Assembly (NCBI RefSeq): GCF_017874715.1
Contig: NZ_JAGGLR010000005.1
Location: 62,001-126,000 of the forward strand
Source of the DNA: Streptomyces iranensis
Lineage (GTDB): Bacteria; Actinomycetota; Actinomycetes; Streptomycetales; Streptomycetaceae
DNA length: 64,000 bases
Direction of reading: 5' to 3'
The notes under the pieces were generated by a model. It was not told the origin of the DNA and made no database searches. It was given only the letters and a program-made list of their open reading frames with translations. Within the stretch, counting starts at the first letter, position 1; every line of letters begins with the position of its first letter. Position numbers and translations under genes: made by a program. Of this stretch, positions 55,498-64,000 are shown in pieces.

Positions 55498-56172
55498 CTA
55501 CTGAAGCGCGGCCAGGCGCAGCGGTTCCTCGAGCTCCTCCCGGAAGCGGTGCAGGGTGTGCCCCTCGCGCACCGTGGCGCCCACCGCGACCGCCGCCCGG
55601 CTCACCGCCCCGCGCGGTGCCCGCACCACCATGGCCAGCCGGTACGTCCCGCCGATGCGCACCGCGGAGGTGTGCCGGATCTCCCAGCCCGGATCGGAGC
55701 GCAGCTCACGCCGCGCCTCCAGACAGACCCGCTCGCCGAAGTCGGAGTCCGCACCGTCCTGGAATCCGAGCCGCGGACCGAGGTGGGCCGCCGGGGCCGA
55801 TGCCGTCACCTCGGCGGTGAGCTGGCGCGGGGTCATGGACCAGGCCACCGGCTGGAAGACCGTGGTGCCCCGCCCCACCGGTTCGGCCGTGAGGCTGAGA
55901 TCGAGATTGACCGAGTGCAGGGCGGGGTCCGGCGCGTCCCGGGCGCAGGTCACCGACAGATGCACCAGGTGGTAGACGGCGTTGTCCGCCTCGGTACGAA
56001 GGAAGTCCAGCAGCTCCGGATCCGGTCCGACGAGGTCGGCCGTGACCGGTAAGGCCACCGGCCCGCCCAGGACCACGCGCCCGGCCAGCCTCGGGCCGCT
56101 GGGCTGGGGTGTCTCCTCGGAGAGCAGGGCCAGTTCGCGTTCGGGAAGTTCGGGGAGAATGACATCGATCAT
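55498..56172 (-). CDS. Unrecognised 224-aa protein, partner of the EAD/CHAT-like gene
   Basis: I do not recognise the family. It has no signal peptide or membrane segment. Secondary-structure propensity alternates beta strands with few helices: MIDVILPELPERELALLSEE, NAVYHLVHLSVTCARDAPDP, VNLDLSLTAEPVGRGTTVFQ, TYRLAMVVRAPRGAVSRAAV and VAVGATVREGHTLHRFREEL, suggesting a beta-sandwich. GAAGGGGG lies about 8 nt before ATG 56172. It starts 19 bp after the acyl-CoA synthetase stop and is followed 57 bp later by the EAD/CHAT-like gene, so the three are plausibly co-transcribed. No homology-based function can be given. Confidence 0.72.
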   Translation of the reverse strand: MIDVILPELPERELALLSEETPQPSGPRLAGRVVLGGPVALPVTADLVGPDPELLDFLRTEADNAVYHLVHLSVTCARDAPDPALHSVNLDLSLTAEPVGRGTTVFQPVAWSMTPRQLTAEVTASAPAAHLGPRLGFQDGADSDFGERVCLEARRELRSDPGWEIRHTSAVRIGGTYRLAMVVRAPRGAVSRAAVAVGATVREGHTLHRFREELEEPLRLAALQ

Positions 56173-56191
56173 TTCGTGCCCCCTTCGCGGC

Positions 56192-58018
<1,827 letters not shown>

Positions 58019-58204
58019 TACCTGCTCCTTGAAGCCGCTGGGCACAGCGCCGCGACCGTACCCGATCCGGCCCCCGATGCGGGAGAGGTGTTTTGTGCCC
58101 GGAACGTACGGAATGCCGGGCGGACAGTGAGGTGAAAGGGTATCAATCAGGCGTCGACGAGGGCGGATTGCGTGGAGTCTGGTCCTATGCGCCGCGTGTG
58201 TGGC

Positions 58205-59098
58205 TTATATGTAACGGTCTTCTGCACGAAATCTCTCCGATCGTGGCACAGGCCCCGCCAGGATCGCGGCGGCGAGTCGCTCCGCGGCGGTGTGCGAGGC
58301 GCCCTCCTGCCGACGCTTTCCGTACAGCAGTACGAAATCCACCGGGCCGAGGTCCGGCAGCCCGGCCCGTTCGGGGACCGGCGCCAGGCCCGGCGGAATC
58401 AGGCCATGGGTGTGGGCCATCACCCCGAGCCCGGCGCGGGCCGCCGCGACCAGGCCGTTGAGACTGCCACTGGTGCACACGATCCGCCATGACCTGCCGT
58501 GCCGCTCCAGCACATCGAGTGCGCGGGCCCGGGTGAGTCCGGGTGGCGGGAAGACGATCAGGGGGAGCGGACGGTCCGGATCCAGCCGCAGCCGCTCGGC
58601 GCCGATCCACACCAGCCGGTCCCGCCACACCAGCTGCCCGCCCGGCCGGTCCTCGGACCGCTTGGCCAGCACCAGATCCAGCTTGCCCGCCTCCAGCCGC
58701 TCGTGCAGCGTGCCCGAAAGCTCGACGGTGAGCTCCAGGTCCACCTCGGGGTGATCGCGGCGGAACCCCTCCAGGATCTCCGGCAGCCGCGTCACCACGA
58801 AGTCCTCCGACGCGCCGAAGCGCAGCCGGCCGCGCAGCCGGGTGCCCCGGAACCAGCTCGCCGCACGCTCGTTCGCCTCCAGGATGGAGCGGGCGAACCC
58901 CAGCATCGCCTCGCCGTCCTCGGTCAGCTCCACCCCGTGGGTGTCGCGGGCGAAGAGTTGCCGCCCCACGGCCGCCTCCAGCTTGCGCACCTGCTGGCTC
59001 ACGGTGGACTGGCGCACCCCGAGGCGGTCGGCGGCCTGGGTGAAGCTGAGGGTCTGGGACACCGCGAGAAACGTCCGGAGCTGGGCGGGGTCGTACAT
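58205..59098 (-). CDS. LysR-family transcriptional regulator
   Basis: A 297-aa LysR regulator: HTH MYDPAQLRTFLAVSQTLSFT, QAADRLGVRQSTVSQQVRKL, EAAVGRQLFARDTHGVELTE, then the two-lobed effector domain (GRLRFGASEDFVVTRLPEIL, DLVLAKRSEDRPGGQLVWRD, SWRIVCTSGSLNGLVAAARA, GLGVMAHTHGLIP). ATG 59098 is chosen over GTG 59107. It is divergent from a BASS-family transporter gene 211 bp away, its probable target. Confidence 0.9.
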   Translation of the reverse strand: MYDPAQLRTFLAVSQTLSFTQAADRLGVRQSTVSQQVRKLEAAVGRQLFARDTHGVELTEDGEAMLGFARSILEANERAASWFRGTRLRGRLRFGASEDFVVTRLPEILEGFRRDHPEVDLELTVELSGTLHERLEAGKLDLVLAKRSEDRPGGQLVWRDRLVWIGAERLRLDPDRPLPLIVFPPPGLTRARALDVLERHGRSWRIVCTSGSLNGLVAAARAGLGVMAHTHGLIPPGLAPVPERAGLPDLGPVDFVLLYGKRRQEGASHTAAERLAAAILAGPVPRSERFRAEDRYI

Positions 59099-59225
59099 GG
59101 CGGCCACTGTACGCCGAGGCCATCACGGAAGGCGATGACAGTCAGAGCGGTATACGGGATTCCCGATGGCCTTGATCGGGAGCACTATGGAACGGGCTCC
59201 GTCCGTGTCCATGCCAGACGAGAAC

Positions 59226-59296
59226 GAGCGAGAAGCCAGCCGGGAAAGACCGAGAAGCCAGGCCGGAAAGACCGAGAAGCCAGGTCAGAAAGAGCG
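59226..59296. repeat. 22-bp tandem repeat in front of the BASS transporter gene
   Basis: GAAAGACCGAGAAGCCAGGC-CG (59244), GAAAGACCGAGAAGCCAGGT-CA (59266) and a partial third unit beginning GAAAGAGCGAG (59288), preceded by a partial GAGCGAGAAGCCAGC-CGG (59226). The purine-rich units run up to the ribosome-binding region of ATG 59310. Confidence 0.85.
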
Positions 59297-59309
59297 AGAA
59301 AGAGAACGC

Positions 59310-60401
59310 ATGTCGCACCGCCCGCACGTCCGCAAGATCGCCCTTCCCGCCCTTCCTGCCCTTCCCTCCTGGCTCCCCCTGGACGGCTTCATCCTCGGAC
59401 TCGTCGGCACCGTGGCGCTCGCCGTGCTGCTCCCGGTCAGCGGCCAGGCCGCCACCGTCACCGACGGAGCCACCACGGTCGCGGTCGCCTTCCTCTTCTT
59501 CCTCTACGGCGCCCGGCTCTCCACCCGGGAGGCGCTGGACGGGGTGCGCCACTGGCGGCTCCATCTGACCGTGCTGGTGTGCACCTTCGTCATCTTCCCG
59601 GCCCTCGGCCTGGCCGCGCGCGGGCTGGTGCCGTACGTGCTGACGCATCCCCTCTACACCGGGCTGCTCTTCCTGTGCCTGGTGCCCTCCACGGTCCAGT
59701 CCTCCATCGCCTTCACCTCGATCGCCCGGGGCAATGTGGCCGCCGCGATCTGCGCGGGCTCCTTCTCCAGCCTGCTCGGCGTGGTGGTCACCCCGGTGCT
59801 GGTCGCGCTGTTGCTGGGCGGCAGCGGAGGCGGCTTCGCGGCCGACTCAATGATCAAGATCGGGCTTCAGCTGCTGGCCCCCTTCCTCGCCGGGCAGCTG
59901 CTGCGCCGCTGGATCGGCGGCTTCATCTCGCGCCACCGGGCGGTGCTGCGGCTGGTCGACCGGGGCTCGGTGCTGCTCGTGGTCTACGCGGCGTTCAGCG
60001 AGGGCATGGTCCGGGGCATCTGGCACCAGGTGACCCCGGCGCGGCTGGCGATCCTGCTCGGCGTCGAGGCGGTCCTGCTCACGGTGATGCTCACGCTCAC
60101 CTCGTACGGTTCGCGGAAGCTGGGCTTCGTCCGCGAGGACCGGATCACGATCGTGTTCGCGGGGTCGAAGAAGAGCCTGGCCGCCGGGCTGCCGATGGCG
60201 AGCGTGCTCTTCGGCGCCCAGGCGAGCCTGGCGGTGCTGCCGCTGATGCTCTTCCACCAGATGCAGCTGATGGTCTGCGCGGTGCTGGCCCGCCGCTTCG
60301 CGGCGCGGGCGCCGGAAGCGGGGGTGACGGGAGCCGAGACCCGGTCCGTGGCTCGGGCTGATACGGACAGCGCGGACGACGCCGCGCTGACCCGCGTCTG
60401 A
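59310..60401 (+). CDS. Bile acid:sodium symporter-family (BASS) transporter
   Basis: A 363-aa transporter closely related to the product at 43167-44204. Shared signatures: FLFFLYGARLSTREALDGVR, LYTGLLFLCLVPSTVQSSIA, FTSIARGNVAAAICAGSFSS, ITIVFAGSKKSLAAGLPMAS, LPLMLFHQMQLMVCAVLARR. ATG 59310 is preferred to 59166 because the extra 48 residues are low-complexity sequence translated from the 22-bp repeats. Divergent from the LysR gene. Its stop is 2 bp from the convergent methyltransferase stop. Confidence 0.88.
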   Translation: MSHRPHVRKIALPALPALPSWLPLDGFILGLVGTVALAVLLPVSGQAATVTDGATTVAVAFLFFLYGARLSTREALDGVRHWRLHLTVLVCTFVIFPALGLAARGLVPYVLTHPLYTGLLFLCLVPSTVQSSIAFTSIARGNVAAAICAGSFSSLLGVVVTPVLVALLLGGSGGGFAADSMIKIGLQLLAPFLAGQLLRRWIGGFISRHRAVLRLVDRGSVLLVVYAAFSEGMVRGIWHQVTPARLAILLGVEAVLLTVMLTLTSYGSRKLGFVREDRITIVFAGSKKSLAAGLPMASVLFGAQASLAVLPLMLFHQMQLMVCAVLARRFAARAPEAGVTGAETRSVARADTDSADDAALTRV

Positions 60402-60403
60402 CG

Positions 60404-61096
60404 TCAGCTTGTGGCGGCCGGTTTTCCGGCGGTCTGGTCGTCGGCAGACGGCAGCGGCTTGCGGGCGATGAGGGACGCCTGCGGGGTGGGCTCCCAGCGC
60501 TCCGGTTCACGGAAAGTCCGGGCGTGGACCGGCAGTCCGGCCCCGGCCAGCAACTCGGCGATCCGGTCCGGCTGCCAGCGGCGGAAGGTCAGCGACACCT
60601 CATGGCCGAACGCCTCCGCGTAGACGCGTGGCTCATCGCCCACCTGGAAGCCCACCAGCGCGTATCCACCGGGCGCCAGCACCCGGTGGAACTCGGCGAA
60701 CACATCCGGCAGCCGCTCCTGCGGAATGTGGATCGTGGAGTACCACGCCACCACGGCGGCGAGGGTGCCGTCCGGGATGTCCAGGGCCAGCATCGACCCC
60801 TCCTCGAACCGCAGCCCGGGATGCTCCCGCCGGGCCAGCTCCACCATTCGCGGCGACAGGTCGATCCCGTACACGGACAGCCCCAGACCGTGGAGATGCG
60901 CGGTCAGTCGGCCCGGTCCGCTGCCCACATCGGCCACCGGTCCGCCCCCGGCGTTCCGTACCAGCTCGGCGAACCCGGCGAACACCGCCCGTTCCAGCGT
61001 CTGGGCCGCCAGCTCATCGCGGAAACGCTCGTCGTAGTCGATGGCCATGGCGTCGTAGGACGCCCGTGTGGAGTTGAGGAAGTCGGCTTCGGTCAC
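60404..61096 (-). CDS. SAM-dependent methyltransferase (Methyltransf_25/11 type)
   Basis: A 230-aa class I methyltransferase: YDAMAIDYDERFRDELAAQT, motif I GGPVADVGSGPGRLTAHLHG, VYGIDLSPRMVELARREHPG, EGSMLALDIPDGTLAAVVAW and VLAPGGYALVGFQVGDE. The start is taken as GTG 61096 (VTEADFLNSTRASYD); upstream sequence in the same frame is the GC-rich repeat block. Substrate unknown; convergent with the BASS gene. Confidence 0.88.
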   Translation of the reverse strand: MTEADFLNSTRASYDAMAIDYDERFRDELAAQTLERAVFAGFAELVRNAGGGPVADVGSGPGRLTAHLHGLGLSVYGIDLSPRMVELARREHPGLRFEEGSMLALDIPDGTLAAVVAWYSTIHIPQERLPDVFAEFHRVLAPGGYALVGFQVGDEPRVYAEAFGHEVSLTFRRWQPDRIAELLAGAGLPVHARTFREPERWEPTPQASLIARKPLPSADDQTAGKPAATS

Positions 61097-61625
61097 GGCC
61101 GTACACCCTAGCGGGGCGCGCCGCGGACCTTTCCCCTCCCCGCCCCTTCCCGCTACCAAGGGCTCCGCCCCTGGACCCCGGGTCTGGGGTGGGAAGCGGA
61201 GCAGCCCGCCGCGAGGCGTCAAGGTCCGTCGGGTGCTCCTGGGTGCGGGTGGTCGCTTCCCGGGGCGTCGAGGTGTGGTTCGGCCGCGTGGCTGGGGCTT
61301 TGTCCCTGGGCCCCGCCCGGGGGCTGGGGCGGAGCCCCAGTTGTGGGAAGGGGCGGGGAGGGGAGCAGCCCGCCGCCGGGCGTCAAGGTCCGTCGGGTGC
61401 TCCTGGGTGCGGGTGGTCGCTTCCCGGGGCGTCGAGGTGTGGTTCGGCCGCGTGGCTGGGGCTTTGCCCCTGGGCCCCGCCCGGGGGCTGGGGCGGAGCC
61501 CCAGTTGTGGGAAGGGGCGGGGAGGGGAGCAGCCCGCCGCAGGCGACACGATCCGCCGGACACCCCTTAAGCGGGATGCACCTGCACCGGGCACCGTTGT
61601 CAGACCCCTCTGGGACGCTTCGGAC
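61097..61625. repeat. GC-rich repeat block with a 164-bp tandem duplication (copy 3 of the element)
   Basis: No gene is supported in these 529 bp. 61201-61364 and 61365-61528 are two nearly identical 164-bp copies (differences include CGAGG/CCGGG near the start and TTTGTCC/TTTGCCC), and a third copy begins GCAGCCCGCCG at 61529. Each copy contains GGGTGCTCCTGGGTGCGGGT, TTCGGCCGCGTGGCTGGGGC and GGGGCGGAGCCCCAG. A shorter relative precedes it at 61130-61200. The hairpins may act as terminators; the words match the elements at 1500 and 49000. Confidence 0.9.
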
Positions 61626-62084
61626 ATGACGACGCTCACGCTGCAGCTCACCATCGACTGTGCCGAGCCACGCCGAATGGTGGCCTTCTGGTCCGAGGCC
61701 CTGGGCTATGTGGCCGAGCCCCCGCCGGGCGGCCACGCCACCTGGCGGGAGTACTGGGCGGATATGGGGGTGCCCGCGGCGGAGCTGCCCCCCGGGGCCG
61801 GGGAGACCCCGGAGTCCATCGTGGATCCGGAGGGGCAGGGTCCGCGGGTGTGGTTCCAGCAGGTTCCGGAGTCCAAGGTCACCAAGAACCGGCTGCATCT
61901 CGATCTGAAGGTGGGGGGTGGGCGGGATGTGCCCCTCGCGGTCCGCACCGAGCGCGTCACCACGACCGTGGACCGGCTGAAGGAGGCCGGAGCCACGGTC
62001 CTGCGGACCATGGACGAGCCGGAGATGGAGTACTACGCGGTGGTGCTCCAGGACCCGGAGGGCAATGAGTTCTGTGTCGTCTAG
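61626..62084 (+). CDS. VOC-superfamily (glyoxalase-like) protein
   Basis: A 152-aa VOC protein: LTIDCAEPRRMVAFWSEALG, RVWFQQVPESKVTKNRLHLD, VDRLKEAGATVLRTMDEPEM, YYAVVLQDPEGNEFCVV. The FWSEALGY and LQDPEGNEFC ends are the signature of the glyoxalase_6-type subgroup common in actinobacteria. Function unknown. Its TAG stop lies in a CTAG tetranucleotide that also supplies, on the other strand, the TAG of the sialidase gene. Confidence 0.87.
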   Translation: MTTLTLQLTIDCAEPRRMVAFWSEALGYVAEPPPGGHATWREYWADMGVPAAELPPGAGETPESIVDPEGQGPRVWFQQVPESKVTKNRLHLDLKVGGGRDVPLAVRTERVTTTVDRLKEAGATVLRTMDEPEMEYYAVVLQDPEGNEFCVV

Positions 62085-64000
62085 TCGTGGGATGACCGCA
62101 CGCGGTCGAGGGGGAGGCGGACGAGGGCGCCGGAGTGGGGGTCGTCGAGCGGGGCGTTGAACTCGCGGACACGGCGCAGTTCGGTGTCGGACAGGGCACG
62201 GGCGTACAGGCGGAACTCATCGAGATCGCCCGTCATATGGGACCGGCTGTCCACGGCCTGGCCGAGGTGGAGCGCGAAGGGCGCGGTGCGGCTCACGGTG
62301 CCCGGGGCGTCGGGGGCGGTGACCGCGGTGCCGCCGTCCACGGTGAGGGAGAGCCGTCCGCCGCCGCGGACCAGGGCGAGGTGGTGCCACTGCCCGTCGT
62401 TGTACGCGGCGTCGGTGGACACCGAGGCGCTGGTGAAGGTGGCGAAGCCGTTGACCGTGGTCATCAGCGCCCGGAGCCGGTTGCTCCCGGGCTCACCCCG
62501 CAGCCAGACCTGTGGCTGTTTGTTGCCGATGCCGCCCATCCACAGGAACGGATGCTGCCCGGAGGCGGCCGAGTAGCGGAACCACAGGCTCACGGTGAAG
62601 TCGCGGGTGCCCAGCGGCAGGGCGTTCCGGTACGGGACCCGTACGGCGTCGTCCGTGCCGTCGAAGGACAGCGCGTCGCCGAAGCGGCCGTCGTCGCGCC
62701 CCACCGCGCCGCCGAGCACGGTCGCGGACCGGGCGCCGGGCGCGCGGTCGTCGGTGGTGGGGGAGGACGGCCGGCGGGAGCCCAGCCAGTCCTCGGTGAA
62801 GCGGGCGAAGCGGATCTCGTCACGCGCGTCCACCGCACCGCCCTCGTACAGCAGCCCCACCGTGTCGCGGGAGACCGCGACCATGTCGGAGTAGCCGGAC
62901 CAGTCGGTGGTGACGACCTTGCCGCGGTCGACACCGTCCCAGGTGCGGGCCTCGTCCCAGGAGGAGCGGACCATCATGGTGCGGCGGCGGTCGGGGTCGG
63001 CGGGGGCGGCGAAGAGCAGTCGGCCGTAGCCGTCGTGGGCCGGGTCGCGCAGCCGCAGGATCGAACCCTGCACCTGGGGGGTGGGCAGATCGGGGATGGC
63101 GCGGAAGGACGCGGTGAAGCTCTGGCCGCCGTCCCGGCTGATGGCGTAGTCGCGGTGGCCGAGATCGGTGCCGTCCTGCTCCCGGCCGTTGACATAGATC
63201 GATCCGTCGGCGCGCTCCACCAGCGTCATCTCGGACGGTTTCTGGCGGAAGGTGCCGTCCTCGGCGAGCGGATAGCTGTCCACCGCGCCGATGCGCCAGC
63301 GGTCGCCGCCGTCGTCGCTGTAGGCGAGCGCGGCGTGGTTGTCGGTGATGCGGCCGCCGCTGAAGGTCTCGGTGTTGAGGGTGAAGACCAGTCGGCCCTT
63401 GTGGCGTCCGCGCTGGAGCTGGATGCCGTGGACGGGGCCGGTGGCGTACCAGGAGTTCCACTGGGCCGGCATCAGCGAGGAGCTCAGATCGCGCGGGGCC
63501 GACCAGGTGGCGCCGTTGTCGTCGCTGTACTGCAGGTGCGGGGAGCGGTCACAGGGGATGTCGCAGCTCTGGGAGTCGTCGCGGCCGGTGTTGTAGGTGC
63601 TGGCGAGCACGATGCGGCCGGTGCGCTGGTCCACGATGGGTGCGGGGTTGCCGTGGGTGTCACCGGCGCCGTCATTGACCACCTGGAGCGGGCCCCAGGT
63701 ACGGCCGCCGTCGGTGGAGCGCTTGAGGACCAGATCGATGTCCCCGGCGTCGCCGCAGTTGTCGACCCGGCCCTCGGCGAAGGCCAGCAGGGTGCCGTCC
63801 TTGGCCTTGACGACCGCCGGGATCCGGAAGCAGGAGTAACCCTGCTCCTGGGCAGATTTGAAGAGGACCTGTTGTTCGAAGCCGGAGTCGGCGCGGGCCG
63901 CGGACGCGGAGGAATCCGTGTCCGCGGCCCGTACCGGAAGCGGGATCAGGGCCAGCGCCGCGGCGGTGAGGAGCACGGAGGCGCGGCGCCGCCACGGTCT
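62081..64000 (-). CDS. Secreted sialidase with C-terminal LamG domain (5' end outside the window)
   Basis: About 640 residues are visible; the frame continues beyond 64000 with RPWRRRAS before VLLTAAALALIPLPVRA, so the signal peptide's charged start lies at the edge and the GTG at 63976 is not the likely start. The catalytic beta-propeller (about 30-405) has the SCFRIPAVV motif (FRIP) and Asp-boxes STDGGRTWG, YSDDNGATWSA, YSDDGGDRWR and ISRDGGQSF, typical of GH33 sialidases. A LamG/concanavalin domain follows (about 435-610, FTVSLWFRYSAASGQHPFLW, DGQWHHLALVRGGGRLSLTV, DEFRLYARALSDTELRRV). It releases terminal sialic acid or related sugars outside the cell. Confidence 0.9.
   Translation of the reverse strand, partial: RPWRRRASVLLTAAALALIPLPVRAADTDSSASAARADSGFEQQVLFKSAQEQGYSCFRIPAVVKAKDGTLLAFAEGRVDNCGDAGDIDLVLKRSTDGGRTWGPLQVVNDGAGDTHGNPAPIVDQRTGRIVLASTYNTGRDDSQSCDIPCDRSPHLQYSDDNGATWSAPRDLSSSLMPAQWNSWYATGPVHGIQLQRGRHKGRLVFTLNTETFSGGRITDNHAALAYSDDGGDRWRIGAVDSYPLAEDGTFRQKPSEMTLVERADGSIYVNGREQDGTDLGHRDYAISRDGGQSFTASFRAIPDLPTPQVQGSILRLRDPAHDGYGRLLFAAPADPDRRRTMMVRSSWDEARTWDGVDRGKVVTTDWSGYSDMVAVSRDTVGLLYEGGAVDARDEIRFARFTEDWLGSRRPSSPTTDDRAPGARSATVLGGAVGRDDGRFGDALSFDGTDDAVRVPYRNALPLGTRDFTVSLWFRYSAASGQHPFLWMGGIGNKQPQVWLRGEPGSNRLRALMTTVNGFATFTSASVSTDAAYNDGQWHHLALVRGGGRLSLTVDGGTAVTAPDAPGTVSRTAPFALHLGQAVDSRSHMTGDLDEFRLYARALSDTELRRVREFNAPLDDPHSGALVRLPLDRVRSSHD

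Noticed and set aside
59166..59309. N-terminal extension of the BASS transporter.
   Set aside because: Encoded by 22-bp repeats, highly charged and low-complexity, placed before the first membrane helix; ATG 59310 has a purine-rich ribosome site.
61097..61625. Proteins encoded by the repeat block on either strand.
   Set aside because: Frames are repetitive, start without ribosome sites and appear twice because the DNA is duplicated; the block is palindromic intergenic repeat.
63976..64000. GTG 63976 as the sialidase start.
   Set aside because: It would delete the charged N-region (RPWRRRAS) of the signal peptide, which continues past the window edge.

Overview
The window is about 72% GC, uses GTG and TTG starts freely, and carries a complete aromatic spore-pigment (whiE-type) polyketide locus, BldN-age style regulators (SpoIIE phosphatases, ECF sigma, MmyB and DUF397 families) and many secreted hydrolases. 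This is a Streptomyces chromosome segment; the mix of conserved developmental genes and patchy accessory genes suggests core-to-accessory territory. No rRNA, tRNA, CRISPR array, transposase or integrase was found.

Layout. 1-417 is the end of a beta-helix protein. 429-10599 is the spore-pigment locus: whiE ORFI to ORFVII on the minus strand (8790 down to 3563) with start/stop overlaps at most junctions, the divergent FAD hydroxylase ORFVIII (8956-10599), and an O-methyltransferase at 429-1499 that is separated from the core by a class F sortase and a single sortase-type surface protein. 10778-14648 holds small housekeeping/regulatory genes (WYL regulator and VOC protein, DedA, metallo-hydrolase, MarR) and a broken EamA transporter. 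14650-16744 is a TetR / cytochrome P450 / [3Fe-4S] ferredoxin cassette. 16948-20864 has a dipeptidase and a TetX-like monooxygenase plus hydrolase operon facing its TetR regulator across an operator array. 20876-23036 is a secreted polysaccharide-lyase-like operon with a DasR-type palindrome. 23892-29634 couples a multidomain SpoIIE phosphatase to a sugar ABC transporter. 29742-31846 is a small secreted protein, a DUF5819 protein and an HTTM membrane protein in one tight operon, ending against a chimeric DUF5753/DUF397 remnant. 32208-35320 has single genes (DUF3592, AAA ATPase, APH-like kinase, methyltransferase). 35399-39352 is a PucR regulator facing an MHS transporter and M20 deacylase. 39509-47239 has an alkaline-phosphatase-superfamily membrane protein, a SpoIIE phosphatase, and a lyase / secreted protein / BASS transporter operon divergent from a second MHS transporter. 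47377-53412 has an NTF2 protein, MmyB regulator, pterin dehydratase, photolyase, an ECF sigma/anti-sigma pair and a streptogrisin-like protease. 53709-64000 has an aldo/keto reductase, an effector-associated CHAT-like protein with a 224-aa partner downstream of an acyl-CoA synthetase, LysR plus BASS transporter, a methyltransferase, a VOC protein and the end of a sialidase.

Two themes stand out. First, short tandem repeats (10-24 bp units) sit on gene boundaries; at four places they run through the stop codon of the adjoining gene, so the last codons plus stop are re-copied into the intergenic space. Larger palindromic GC-rich elements (1500-1631, 49003-49180, and a 164-bp tandem duplication at 61201-61560) also sit between convergent genes or at gene ends. 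Second, several gene sets look like under-described systems: the EAD1/CHAT-like protein whose catalytic histidine appears replaced, and the small secreted protein / DUF5819 / HTTM operon, whose layout recalls the Bacillus sdp peptide-toxin operon without showing sequence proof of it.
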